Assembly (NCBI GenBank): GCA_014595895.1
Contig: JABUKB010000001.1
Span: 310,001-374,000, forward strand
Length of the DNA: 64,000 nucleotides
Source of the DNA: Lysinibacillus odysseyi
Lineage (GTDB): Bacteria > Bacillota > Bacilli > Bacillales_A > Planococcaceae
Direction of reading: 5' to 3'
This document shows, one piece after another, positions 55,845-64,000 of the stretch. The notes beneath the pieces were generated by a model. That model had not been told where the DNA came from. It saw only the letters and a list, made by a program, of their open reading frames with translations, and ran no database searches. The position numbers and the translations under genes are program-made. Each line of letters begins with the position of its first letter. The first letter of the stretch is position 1.

Positions 55845-56207
55845 ATGTCTAAAAAGATTTTAATTGTTGACGATGCAGCATTTATGCGCATGATGATCAA
55901 GGATATTTTAACGAAAAATGGGTTTGAAGTAGTGGGAGAAGCAGCAGATGGTGTACAAGCTGTAGAAAAGTACAATGAATTGCGTCCGGATTTAGTGACA
56001 ATGGATATTACAATGCCTGAAATGGATGGTATCGCAGCATTAAAAGCGATTAAAGGTACAGATCCAAGCGCAATTGTCATCATGTGTTCTGCAATGGGAC
56101 AACAGGCGATGGTTATCGATGCCATTCAAGCAGGTGCAAAAGATTTTATCGTCAAGCCATTCCAAGCTGACCGCGTTATTGAAGCGATCCAAAAAGCTTT
56201 AGGTTAA
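55845..56207 (+). CDS. cheY: Chemotaxis response regulator CheY
   Basis: 120 residues from ATG 55845 (GGAGGAG ribosome site at 55832-55838; the open frame from 55830 includes that site and is rejected). Single receiver domain: ILIVDDAAFMR with the acidic pair Asp9/Asp10, phosphorylated Asp54 in TMDITMPEMD, and KPF with Lys at about 104. Switches motor direction by binding FliM/FliY. Placed after fliY as in Bacillus. Confidence 0.96.
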   Translation: MSKKILIVDDAAFMRMMIKDILTKNGFEVVGEAADGVQAVEKYNELRPDLVTMDITMPEMDGIAALKAIKGTDPSAIVIMCSAMGQQAMVIDAIQAGAKDFIVKPFQADRVIEAIQKALG

Positions 56208-56211
56208 GAAA

Positions 56212-56853
56212 ATGCATTCCAAAAAAGCATTACAATTGATTTTTGCATGCTTGCTTACATTTGTAGTACATCTACAATTTGTGCCTTATATAGATGCCAT
56301 GGTGTCGGATACATGTCTACAAAATCCAGCAGCATGTGCAGATGAGCAAACAGATGCCGACACCTCTAGTGACTCGGCATCTATTAATGTAGGGGCTTGG
56401 GATTATATAAAAGTACTGTTTGCTTTAGTATTTGTATTAGGGTTATTGCTATTTGTGCTACGCTTTTTAAATAAGCGAAGTCAGTCATATCAACAAAATA
56501 AATTGATACAAAACCTTGGAGGCCAAGCTGTCGGCGCACAAAAGTCAGTTCAATTATTATACATTGGAGAAAAAATTTATATTGTAGGCGTGGGAGAAGA
56601 TATCAATCTGATTCAAGTCATCGATGACCCACAAGAAGTGCAGCAAATGTTGACGTTATACAATGATAAGTTTAGTGATATATCAAGTACACCTTATATT
56701 GCAGAGATTTTCTCTAAATTTAAAAAGAAAAAACCTGTAGACGTACAGTCAGAAAATTTTGGGGAAGTATTGGATCAACGTCTAGCAAAACTGAAAAAAG
56801 AACGCAAAGATGAATTGGAACGATGGAAGGAAAAGGAGCGCGATAAAAAATGA
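56212..56853 (+). CDS. fliO: Flagellar biosynthetic protein FliO/FliZ
   Basis: 213 residues. N-terminal signal-like segment (about 5-29), short extracytoplasmic part with two Cys, one membrane segment (about 65-87: YIKVLFALVFVLGLLLFVLRF), then the cytoplasmic FliO domain (LGGQAVGAQKSVQLLYIGEKIYIVGVGE) and a charged tail. Helps assemble the FliP-FliQ-FliR gate. Starts 4 nt after cheY with a weak ribosome site, so likely translationally coupled. Named FliZ in B. subtilis. Confidence 0.88.
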   Translation: MHSKKALQLIFACLLTFVVHLQFVPYIDAMVSDTCLQNPAACADEQTDADTSSDSASINVGAWDYIKVLFALVFVLGLLLFVLRFLNKRSQSYQQNKLIQNLGGQAVGAQKSVQLLYIGEKIYIVGVGEDINLIQVIDDPQEVQQMLTLYNDKFSDISSTPYIAEIFSKFKKKKPVDVQSENFGEVLDQRLAKLKKERKDELERWKEKERDKK

Positions 56854-57518
56854 ACGATTTTATCTCAATCTTTTCTGATGCCGATCCGACCAATGTCTCT
56901 ACTTCCGTAAAGTTATTACTACTATTAACGGTGTTATCGCTTGCACCTAGTATTTTGATTTTAATGACATCCTTTGTCCGTATTATTATTATTTTATCAT
57001 TAACACGTTCGGCTTTGGCTACGTCTACCATGCCACCGAACCAAGTCCTGATTGGACTAGCATTGTTTTTAACATTTTTCATCATGGCACCAACCTTTCA
57101 GGAAGTGTACGATGAATCGCTAGAGCCATTATTTGATTCGGAAATTGGATTGGAAGAGGCCTATGATAGAGCGACGGGACCATTCAAGGAATTTATGGCA
57201 CAGCATACGCGGCAAAAAGATTTAGAGTTGTTTTTAGAGTACAATCAATCAGAGCGACCTGAAACAATTGACGAAATTCCGATTACAGTATTAGTGCCAG
57301 CCTTTGTGTTAAGCGAGTTAAAAACAGCTTTCCAGATGGGCTTTATGATTTTTATCCCATTTTTAGTCATCGATATGATTGTCGCATCGGTATTAATGGC
57401 CATGGGGATGATGATGCTACCGCCCGTTATGGTATCATTGCCATTTAAAATTTTGTTATTTGTCTTAGTAGACGGCTGGTATTTAGTCATGAAATCGATT
57501 TTACAAAGCTTTGGTTAG
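56850..57518 (+). CDS. fliP: Flagellar export gate protein FliP
   Basis: 222 residues, usual size without a cleaved signal. Membrane segments near 20-50, 60-85, 165-190 and 195-215; LLTVLSLAPSILILMTSFVRIIIILSLTRSAL and FMIFIPFLVIDMIVASVLMAMGMMMLPPVMVSLPFKILLFVLVDGW are the two FliP signatures. Forms the pore with FliQ and FliR. Overlaps fliO by 4 nt. Confidence 0.97.
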   Translation: MNDFISIFSDADPTNVSTSVKLLLLLTVLSLAPSILILMTSFVRIIIILSLTRSALATSTMPPNQVLIGLALFLTFFIMAPTFQEVYDESLEPLFDSEIGLEEAYDRATGPFKEFMAQHTRQKDLELFLEYNQSERPETIDEIPITVLVPAFVLSELKTAFQMGFMIFIPFLVIDMIVASVLMAMGMMMLPPVMVSLPFKILLFVLVDGWYLVMKSILQSFG

Positions 57519-57531
57519 GGGAGGTTAAGTT

Positions 57532-57801
57532 ATGTCACAAGAAATGGTCATTTCAGTTGCAGAAAGAGCTGTCTTTATCGTGCTAATTGTTTCTGGTCCA
57601 TTACTATTGGTAGCATTAGTATCGGGTTTGGCAGTTAGTATATTCCAAGCAACTACGTCTATTCAAGAACAAACATTAGCCTTTGTACCAAAAATTGTAG
57701 CGGTTTTTGTGGCAATCATTTTCTTTGGAGCATTTATGCTATCTCAATTAACAAGTTATATTTATGATATCCTAAATAACTTAGTAAGATACATAGGGTG
57801 A
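57532..57801 (+). CDS. fliQ: Flagellar export gate protein FliQ
   Basis: 89 residues, two membrane helices (about 17-40 and 50-75). SVFQATTSIQEQTL-type motif is present as SIFQATTSIQEQTLAFVPKI. Part of the FliPQR core. AGGGGAGGTTA ribosome site, 13 nt after fliP. Confidence 0.97.
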   Translation: MSQEMVISVAERAVFIVLIVSGPLLLVALVSGLAVSIFQATTSIQEQTLAFVPKIVAVFVAIIFFGAFMLSQLTSYIYDILNNLVRYIG

Positions 57802-57806
57802 TATAG

Positions 57807-58583
57807 ATGGAAGAGCTAGTACCCAAAATATCCGTGCTATTGTTAATTATAGCGAGGGTTTCAGCATTTTTTGTATCTGCTCCATTGTTTTCGCATCGAG
57901 CTGTCCCTGCTCAAATGAAAATCATTCTCTCCATCGGTATAGCATGGATGATGTACTATACGTTTTCTATCGAAGCCTTTCCAATTGATGGATTTTATTT
58001 GTTGCTTGTTTTAAAAGAAGTCATCATCGGTTTGATGCTTGGATTAGTAGCCTATATTGTGTTTACGGCTGTTCAGATAGCAGGAGGCTTTATCGACTTC
58101 CAGATGGGCTTTGCAATGGCCAATGTACTCGATCCTCAAACTGGTGCACAAAGTCCGTTAATGGGGCAGTTTTTAAACTTTTTAATTTTATTGGTATTTT
58201 TAGCTATTAACGGTCATCATTTATTGCTTGACGGCATTTTTTATAGTTATGAATACTTACCTATTGATCAAATATTTCCGCGTGTAGATAGTGAGAATTA
58301 TGTAGAATTTATCATGAAGCTATTTGCTGCGGTTTTTGCCATTGCTTTTCAAATGTCGGCTCCAATAATTGCAACGTTATTTTTAGTAACATTAGCATTG
58401 GGTATTACTGGTAAAACAGTGCCGCAATTAAATATTTTCGTTATCGGCTTTCCGATTAAAATAGCTATTGGATTTCTTGTGTTAATTGTTACGATGGGCG
58501 TTTTAGTACAAGTAATGAAAGAAGTCATTGAAATGGCGATACTCGCTTTACGCAGCTTAATGACAGTTTTAGGTGGTGTGTGA
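57807..58583 (+). CDS. fliR: Flagellar export gate protein FliR
   Basis: 258 residues, about six membrane helices. FVSAPLFSHRAVPAQMKI and QIAGGFIDFQMGFAMANVLDPQTGAQSPLMGQF are diagnostic. It caps the FliPQ ring and contacts FlhB, whose gene overlaps its stop (TGATG). Confidence 0.96.
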   Translation: MEELVPKISVLLLIIARVSAFFVSAPLFSHRAVPAQMKIILSIGIAWMMYYTFSIEAFPIDGFYLLLVLKEVIIGLMLGLVAYIVFTAVQIAGGFIDFQMGFAMANVLDPQTGAQSPLMGQFLNFLILLVFLAINGHHLLLDGIFYSYEYLPIDQIFPRVDSENYVEFIMKLFAAVFAIAFQMSAPIIATLFLVTLALGITGKTVPQLNIFVIGFPIKIAIGFLVLIVTMGVLVQVMKEVIEMAILALRSLMTVLGGV

Positions 58584-59671
58584 TGAAGCTTATTATTAGG
58601 TTAGATTTGCAGTTTTTCGCCGGTGAAAAAACAGAAAAAGCAACTCCTAAAAAACGTCAAGATGCACGTAAAAAAGGACAAGTACTCAAAAGTCAGGACG
58701 TATCAGCAGCGTTAGCCTTATTGCTTCTGTTCATGTGTCTAATGTTTTGGGCACCTACGATGTTTGCGAAAATTGTAGATTTTCTCAATCAAGCGTTGTA
58801 CCGCAATATATTAGTAGATACGGTCTCCATTGAAACCGTATTAAAAATATATCAAGACACAATGAAAGAGATGGCTTTTGTTGTATTGCCTATTATGGTG
58901 CTAGCCATGATTGTAGGTATTGGAGCAAACTTTTTACAGTTCGGTCTGCTTTTCACGACAGAAACATTGAAGATAGATTTGAAAAAGATGGATCCAATCA
59001 AGGGAATCAAAAAAATCATTTCTGTTCGAGCCATTATTAATTTAATCAAATCACTATTAAAGGTAGCTTTCCTTGGTTCTGTAACAACTATCATTATCTG
59101 GACCAATTTAGAGCAAGTGCTGTCCCTGGCATTAAAAAGTCCGTGGGAAACTTTAACAACCGTAGCTTATTTATCAGGAATTATGGGGATAGCAGCAGCC
59201 ATTATGCTATTCATTATTTCAATTCTAGACTATTTTTATGAGCGATATGAATATGAGAAGCAATTAAAAATGTCGAAGCAAGATGTCAAAGACGAGCATA
59301 AAAATGCAGAAGGGGATCCACTGATTAAATCAAAAATTAAGCAGCGTCAACGTGAAATGTCGATGCGCCGTATGATGCAAGAGGTGCCCAAAGCGGACGT
59401 TGTAATTACCAACCCAACGCACTATGCCATTGCATTAAAATATGATGAAAACAGTATGGATGCTCCAAGAATTGTTGCAAAAGGAACGGACTTTGTGGCA
59501 CAAAAGATTAAACTGGTGGCTAAAGAACATGATGTCATCATGGTAGAAAACCGTCCGCTTGCAAGAGCGATGTATGACCAAGTTCAAATAGGTGATCAAG
59601 TGCCAGAAGAATTTTTTAAAGCAGTAGCAGAAGTACTAGCTTATGTTTATCGAATTAAACGTAAAATTTAG
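58583..59671 (+). CDS. flhB: Flagellar export switch protein FlhB
   Basis: 362 residues from ATG 58583; GTG 58580 is possible but offers no better spacing from GGTGGTG. N-terminal EKTEKATPKKRQDARKKGQV, four membrane helices (about 35-58, 90-112, 140-165, 190-212), then the cytoplasmic domain with autocleavage site N277-P-T-H280. It changes specificity from rod/hook to filament substrates on FliK contact. Compare the lone C-domain homologue at 31047-31340. Confidence 0.96.
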   Translation: MKLIIRLDLQFFAGEKTEKATPKKRQDARKKGQVLKSQDVSAALALLLLFMCLMFWAPTMFAKIVDFLNQALYRNILVDTVSIETVLKIYQDTMKEMAFVVLPIMVLAMIVGIGANFLQFGLLFTTETLKIDLKKMDPIKGIKKIISVRAIINLIKSLLKVAFLGSVTTIIIWTNLEQVLSLALKSPWETLTTVAYLSGIMGIAAAIMLFIISILDYFYERYEYEKQLKMSKQDVKDEHKNAEGDPLIKSKIKQRQREMSMRRMMQEVPKADVVITNPTHYAIALKYDENSMDAPRIVAKGTDFVAQKIKLVAKEHDVIMVENRPLARAMYDQVQIGDQVPEEFFKAVAEVLAYVYRIKRKI

Positions 59672-59697
59672 AGCAGGAAATTTTAGGAGGGGCAATC

Positions 59698-61731
59698 ATG
59701 AAAATTCGCGACGTAGGAGTTTTAGCTGTGGTTATTTTAATCGTAGCGATGCTCATTATCCCTCTACCACATTGGTTACTAAGTTTCTTAATTATTATTA
59801 ATATTACGCTAGCGTTAATCGTGTTAATGACCTCTATGAATATGAAGGAAGCATTAGATTTCTCGATTTTCCCAACCGTAATTTTACTTTTAACGTTATT
59901 CCGACTTGCCTTATCAGTATCCACTACTCGTGCGATTTTAGCTGAAGGTGATGCAGGGGATGTTGTTGAGACATTCGGTAATTTCGTAACAGGCGGTAAT
60001 GTAATAGTTGGTTTAGTAATTTTCTTATTATTAGTCATTATCCAGTTCATCGTTATTACAAAAGGGTCAGAACGTGTTGCAGAGGTAGCTGCACGTTTCA
60101 CGTTAGATGCGATGCCTGGTAAACAAATGAGTATCGATGCAGACTTAAATGCCGGTATGATTTCGGAAAAAGAAGCACGTGAACGTCGTGAAAAAGTAAG
60201 TGGAGAAGCGGACTTTTACGGGGCGATGGACGGGGCGACAAAGTTCGTAAAAGGGGACGCCATTGCTTCGATTATCATGGTTGCTCTAAACTTACTTGTA
60301 GGGATGGTAATCGGGATAATACAAATGGGGCTATCATTTGGTGAAGCTGCAAACAAGTACTCGGTATTAACGGTCGGGGACGGTCTTGTATCGCAAATTC
60401 CAGCTCTTCTAATTTCAACAGCAACAGGTATTGTTGTTACACGGGCCGCTTCAGAAGGGAACTTAGGGGTAGATATTACGAACCAATTATTTGCCCAGTC
60501 TAAACTGTTGTATGTAGCAGGTGGAACCATTTTCTTACTTGGGATTTTCACACCGATTCCACTATGGATTACACTACCCATCGCTGCAGCGCTTATACTT
60601 GGTGCCTTTCTTATGGATCGCAAAAAGGAAGAAGATCCGGAAGAAGTATTGGAAATGGAACAAGAAGTGGCAGCCGATACAATCAAAAGCCCAGAAAATG
60701 TTATTAATTTATTGAGTGTAGACCCGATTGAGTTTGAATTTGGTTATGGTTTAATTCCACTCGTAGATGCAGCCCAAGGCGGGGATTTACTAGATCGCGT
60801 TGTGATGATTCGTCGTCAGTTAGCATTAGAACTAGGGATTGTTATTCCAGTCGTGCGTATTCGAGATAATATCCAACTCCAGCCGAATGAATATCGGATT
60901 AAAATAAAGGGTAATGAAATGGCTAGAGGCGAATTATTACTAGACCATTATCTTGCGATGAGCCCAGGTGATGATAATTCAATTGAAGGAATCGATACGA
61001 TCGAGCCATCCTTTGGTTTACCGGCGAAGTGGATTACAGAGCAGGTGAAGGAAGATGCGGAAATGCTTGGCTATACAGTTGTCGATCCTCCGAGTGTCGT
61101 ATCTACACATTTAACTGAAATGATCCGTGCGAATGCACACGATTTACTAGGTCGTCAAGAAACAAAGCAACTTATCGATCATTTACGCGAAACACATGCT
61201 ATTTTAGTGGACGAATTAACACCAGCACCGCTAACGATTGGGGAAATTCAGAAGGTACTGGCCAAATTGCTTCGTGAAAATGTATCCGTGCGCAATTTAC
61301 CTATTATTTTTGAAACATTAGCTGATTATGCCAAATTGACAAGTGATATAGATATTTTAACTGAATATGTGCGTCAGGCATTGGCACGTCAAATTACCAC
61401 ACAATTTTTGAACGGACAATCAGCTTTAAAAGTCATTACTATTTCTGGGAAAGTAGAAAAAATGGTGTCAGATAGTATTCAGCAAACCGAGCATGGCAAT
61501 TATTTAGCGATGGATCCTCAAGACTCGCAGCACATATTAGAGGCCATGGCTAAAGAAGTAGAGCGTGTATCCTTCATGGAGCAATCTCCGATTATTTTAT
61601 GCTCACCTGGTATACGAATGTATATGAGACAGCTGACAGAGCGTTATTTCCCGCAAGTTCCAATATTATCTTATAACGAATTAGATGCCGCTGTAGAAAT
61701 TCAAAGTGTTGGAGTGGTGAATGTAGAATGA
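59698..61731 (+). CDS. flhA: Flagellar export protein FlhA
   Basis: 677 residues. Eight membrane helices in the first 315 residues; the FHIPEP signature appears as RFTLDAMPGKQMSIDADLNAGMI (about 138-160). The C-terminal cytosolic half forms the nonameric ring that binds chaperone-substrate complexes. TTTTAGGAGGGGC ribosome site, 26 nt after flhB; overlaps flhF by 4 nt. Confidence 0.97.
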   Translation: MKIRDVGVLAVVILIVAMLIIPLPHWLLSFLIIINITLALIVLMTSMNMKEALDFSIFPTVILLLTLFRLALSVSTTRAILAEGDAGDVVETFGNFVTGGNVIVGLVIFLLLVIIQFIVITKGSERVAEVAARFTLDAMPGKQMSIDADLNAGMISEKEARERREKVSGEADFYGAMDGATKFVKGDAIASIIMVALNLLVGMVIGIIQMGLSFGEAANKYSVLTVGDGLVSQIPALLISTATGIVVTRAASEGNLGVDITNQLFAQSKLLYVAGGTIFLLGIFTPIPLWITLPIAAALILGAFLMDRKKEEDPEEVLEMEQEVAADTIKSPENVINLLSVDPIEFEFGYGLIPLVDAAQGGDLLDRVVMIRRQLALELGIVIPVVRIRDNIQLQPNEYRIKIKGNEMARGELLLDHYLAMSPGDDNSIEGIDTIEPSFGLPAKWITEQVKEDAEMLGYTVVDPPSVVSTHLTEMIRANAHDLLGRQETKQLIDHLRETHAILVDELTPAPLTIGEIQKVLAKLLRENVSVRNLPIIFETLADYAKLTSDIDILTEYVRQALARQITTQFLNGQSALKVITISGKVEKMVSDSIQQTEHGNYLAMDPQDSQHILEAMAKEVERVSFMEQSPIILCSPGIRMYMRQLTERYFPQVPILSYNELDAAVEIQSVGVVNVE

Positions 61732-62876
61732 AAATGAAAAAATATAACGCACCTTCAATAGCTGAAGCTATGAAAGCCATTCGTGCAGACCTAGGTGAAG
61801 ATGCAGTAATTTTAAATTCGAAAGTTGTTGTGACAAAAAAGTTTTTTGGGCTTGTAAAGAAAAAAAGTTTTGAAGTAGTAGCAGGAATCGATCAAGTGGA
61901 GAAAAAGCAAGCGATGCCATCGCTACCTGATTTAAATAGTTCCTCACCGCAACCCGCAAGCCCAAAGCCAGTTTTGGCAGCTACCGAAGAGGCGGCTACA
62001 ATTAATCGAGAATTAATAAAAGAGATTACTGATTTAAAAACGATGATGGAAAAACTGCAACGTCAATCTGTCCAATCACAATATCCGGATGAACTCTTGT
62101 CATTTATTGATTATTTGAGAAGCCAAGAGCTAAGCATAGAGCTCATCACTGCTATTAGTGATGAGCTTTTTAGTCATTTTAAGGGTAGAACAGAAGAAAT
62201 TGCGTTTGATGATATGAGAATCGTAACAGAAGGATATTTAAGAGATCGACTGCGAGGGGTTGAAATTGGAGGGCTAAGTTACGATAAAAAGTATATCAAT
62301 GTACTTGGACCGACTGGGGTAGGTAAAACGACAACGATTGCTAAAATGGCCGCGAGGGCGGTTTTAGAAAAAAAGAAAAAAATCGGTTTTATTACGACAG
62401 ATACGTATCGAATCGCTGCTATTGAACAATTGAAGACATATGCAGGATTATTGCAAGCGCCAGTCGAAATTGTTTATAGTGCGGAAGACTATAAGCAAGC
62501 CATTGAAAAATTAGATTATTTAGATTTAATTTTTATCGATACAGCAGGACGAAACTATAAAGAAGCCAAATATGTAAATGACCTAGCACAGCTCATTGAT
62601 TTTGGTGAGTTAGCAGAATCATTTCTAGTTGTTTCGTTAACGGCCAAGGAACGTGATGTGGAATCCATTATTGAACAATTTGAGAATTTACCAATTAAAA
62701 AATTCATTTTTACAAAGCTCGATGAGACAAATTCTATTGGCACTATATTTAATTTAATGATTAAATATAACAAAGGACTTGCTTACTATACGGATGGTCA
62801 AGAAGTGCCAGAAGATATAGAACCAGGTGACACAGGTAAATTATTAGAATTGCTCTTTCAAGGAGAAAGTAAATGA
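61728..62876 (+). CDS. flhF: Flagellar placement GTPase FlhF (SRP family)
   Basis: 382 residues. N-terminal basic B domain (about 1-80, AEAMKAIRADLGEDAVILNSK), N domain, and SRP-type G domain with G1 [15 protein letters not shown] (about 194-208), DTYRIAAIEQL, DTAGRNYKE and FTKLDETNSIG. It positions the flagellar basal body. Overlaps flhA and flhG by 4 nt each. Third SRP GTPase of the window besides ffh and ftsY. Confidence 0.96.
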   Translation: MKMKKYNAPSIAEAMKAIRADLGEDAVILNSKVVVTKKFFGLVKKKSFEVVAGIDQVEKKQAMPSLPDLNSSSPQPASPKPVLAATEEAATINRELIKEITDLKTMMEKLQRQSVQSQYPDELLSFIDYLRSQELSIELITAISDELFSHFKGRTEEIAFDDMRIVTEGYLRDRLRGVEIGGLSYDKKYINVLGPTGVGKTTTIAKMAARAVLEKKKKIGFITTDTYRIAAIEQLKTYAGLLQAPVEIVYSAEDYKQAIEKLDYLDLIFIDTAGRNYKEAKYVNDLAQLIDFGELAESFLVVSLTAKERDVESIIEQFENLPIKKFIFTKLDETNSIGTIFNLMIKYNKGLAYYTDGQEVPEDIEPGDTGKLLELLFQGESK

Positions 62877-63748
62877 GAGATCAAGCTGAAAAGTTGAGAA
62901 TGAAAATGATGGAGAGTCAAGGCAGTTTAGGGAAGTCGATTGCGATTGTTAGCGGGAAAGGCGGCGTTGGGAAGAGTAATTTCACAATGAATTTCGCTAC
63001 GGTACTAGCAAAAGCACAGAAAAAGGTCGTTGTCGTCGACATGGATATTGGCATGGGAAATATTCACATTTTGATAGGTAAAAGTGTACAATATAGTTTG
63101 AGAGAATATTTAACTGGTGAGCTGAAGATTGAAGATGTCATGTATGACGGGGAGGACCAGCTGCAATATATATCAGGTGGTTCAGGGATGTCTACTATTC
63201 TTGAATGGTCTGAGGAGATGTTTGATCGACTCATTGAAGCTTTTGAATATTTGCAAAAAACATTTGATTATATTTTGTTTGATATGGGCGCCGGGGCAAC
63301 AAATTGGTCGCTTGATTTATTAGCCTCAGTAGATGAGATTATCGTTATTTCAACAGCTGAACCAACGGCGATTATGGATGCCTATTCGATGATGAAGTTC
63401 ATTCACTTAAAAGACGCGCAAAAACAGTTTTATATTTTATGTAACCGCACCTTAACCTATGAAGAGGGACAGGAAACTTTGCAGCGCTTAGCTAAAGCAA
63501 TGCAAAAGTTTTTGCAAAAGGAAGTTGCCGTTTTGGGGTCTTTACCAGAAGATCCTGTTGTGCGAAAAGCTGTGAAAGCGCAAGTACCGTTTGTCATATC
63601 TTATCCAGATGCTTTGATTTCTAAAACGATGTATCAAATGGCGAATAAATTTATGAATGAGTATGATGGAGAGGTCCATGCTCAGCAGAATCAATCGCGA
63701 AACTTTTTATCCAAATTAAAAGGTATCTTTTCGAAAGGACGTGATTAA
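62873..63748 (+). CDS. flhG: Flagellar number regulator FlhG (YlxH), MinD-like ATPase
   Basis: 291 residues. The extreme N-terminus has D3-Q-A-E-K-L-R9, the DQAxxLR element that activates the FlhF GTPase. Deviant Walker A SGKGGVGKSN (about 27-36), VVDMDIGMGNIHILIG, and a C-terminal amphipathic stretch for membrane binding. ATP-dependent dimer. Overlaps flhF by 4 nt; cheB begins at the base after its stop. Confidence 0.96.
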   Translation: MRDQAEKLRMKMMESQGSLGKSIAIVSGKGGVGKSNFTMNFATVLAKAQKKVVVVDMDIGMGNIHILIGKSVQYSLREYLTGELKIEDVMYDGEDQLQYISGGSGMSTILEWSEEMFDRLIEAFEYLQKTFDYILFDMGAGATNWSLDLLASVDEIIVISTAEPTAIMDAYSMMKFIHLKDAQKQFYILCNRTLTYEEGQETLQRLAKAMQKFLQKEVAVLGSLPEDPVVRKAVKAQVPFVISYPDALISKTMYQMANKFMNEYDGEVHAQQNQSRNFLSKLKGIFSKGRD

Positions 63749-64000
63749 GTGGGCTTCTCAGCAAAAAAAAAGCTATTGGTTGTAGATGACTCAGCTTTTA
63801 TGCGAAAGCTAATCAGTGATTTTTTTAAAGATCATCCCCTCATAGAAGTTGTCGGCACTGCGAGAAATGGGAAAGACGCTATTCAGAAAATACAAAAGCT
63901 TTCACCTAACGTAGTGACAATGGATGTGGAAATGCCGGAAATGAATGGTCTAGAAGCTTTGCAAACAATCATGTCCACCTGTCCTGTACCTGTTATTATG
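63749..64000 (+). CDS. cheB: Chemotaxis protein-glutamate methylesterase CheB, N-terminal 84 residues (cut by window end)
   Basis: Starts at GTG 63749, 9 nt after AAAGGA (63734-63739), and runs open to the window end. The receiver domain shows KKLLVVDDSAFMRKLI (acidic pair D13-D14), phosphorylated Asp58 in TMDVEMPEMNGLEAL, and CPVPVIM. The Ser-His-Asp esterase domain lies outside the window. The start F-S-A-K-K-K and its place after flhG match B. subtilis cheB. Removes methyl groups from chemoreceptors. Confidence 0.9.
   Translation, partial: MGFSAKKKLLVVDDSAFMRKLISDFFKDHPLIEVVGTARNGKDAIQKIQKLSPNVVTMDVEMPEMNGLEALQTIMSTCPVPVIM

Noticed and set aside
1-64000. Mobile elements, CRISPR arrays, prophage, defence islands, tRNA or rRNA genes
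   Set aside because: No transposase, integrase other than XerC, regular spaced repeats, or tRNA-like cloverleaf was seen; gene order follows the conserved Bacillales backbone throughout.

Overview
The window is low-GC Firmicute chromosome. Gene content and order (rpmB, asp23/fakA, sdaAB-AA, recG, fapR-plsX-fabD-fabG-acpP, rnc-smc-ftsY, ylxM-ffh, rpsP-khpA-rimM-trmD-rplS, lepB-rbgA-rnhB, sucCD, dprA-topA-trmFO, xerC-hslV-hslU-codY, fla/che operon) match the Bacillus subtilis core region. A beta-oxidation cluster beside rpmB, an extra VOC-family gene between recG and fapR, and the details of the proteins point to Bacillales, most likely Planococcaceae (Lysinibacillus/Solibacillus-like). The genus is an inference. 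Only rpmB is on the minus strand.

Layout. 1-5627: a fatty-acid activation and beta-oxidation cluster (acyl-CoA ligase cut by the window edge, thiolase, SDR hydroxyacyl-CoA dehydrogenase, LCAD-type acyl-CoA dehydrogenase, second acyl-CoA ligase). It ends in a terminator facing the rpmB terminator. 5717-9902: rpmB, asp23-like, fakA-like and L-serine dehydratase. 9993-16276: recG, a VOC protein, then the FapR-controlled lipid synthesis operon. 16578-29163: RNA processing, chromosome organisation, SRP and ribosome assembly genes. 29170-31340: an unusual FliK-like/FlhB-C-domain pair outside the flagellar operon. 31523-41981: succinyl-CoA synthetase, DprA, TopA, TrmFO, and the codV-W-X-Y block. 42338-64000: a long unidirectional flagellar/chemotaxis operon from flgB to the beginning of cheB, tightly packed with many 1-17 nt overlaps.

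Regulation read from sequence. There are good sigma-A-type promoters before fapR (with a FapR-like operator at the start site), ylxM, rpsP, rplS, lepB, sucC (with a cre-like box filling the spacer), codY (with a CodY-like box over the -10) and flgB. Fourteen intrinsic terminators separate transcription units. The most unusual local structure is before swrD: the only good Shine-Dalgarno is 37 nt from the start codon, and a perfect GC hairpin lies exactly between, which would bring the two to normal spacing.

I saw no mobile element, CRISPR array, rRNA or tRNA, phage gene or defence system. This is essentially a conserved housekeeping and flagellar region, and no wholly new multigene system is visible. 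The best candidates for under-described biology are the FliK/FlhB-like pair at 29170-31340 and the hairpin-bridged start site of swrD.
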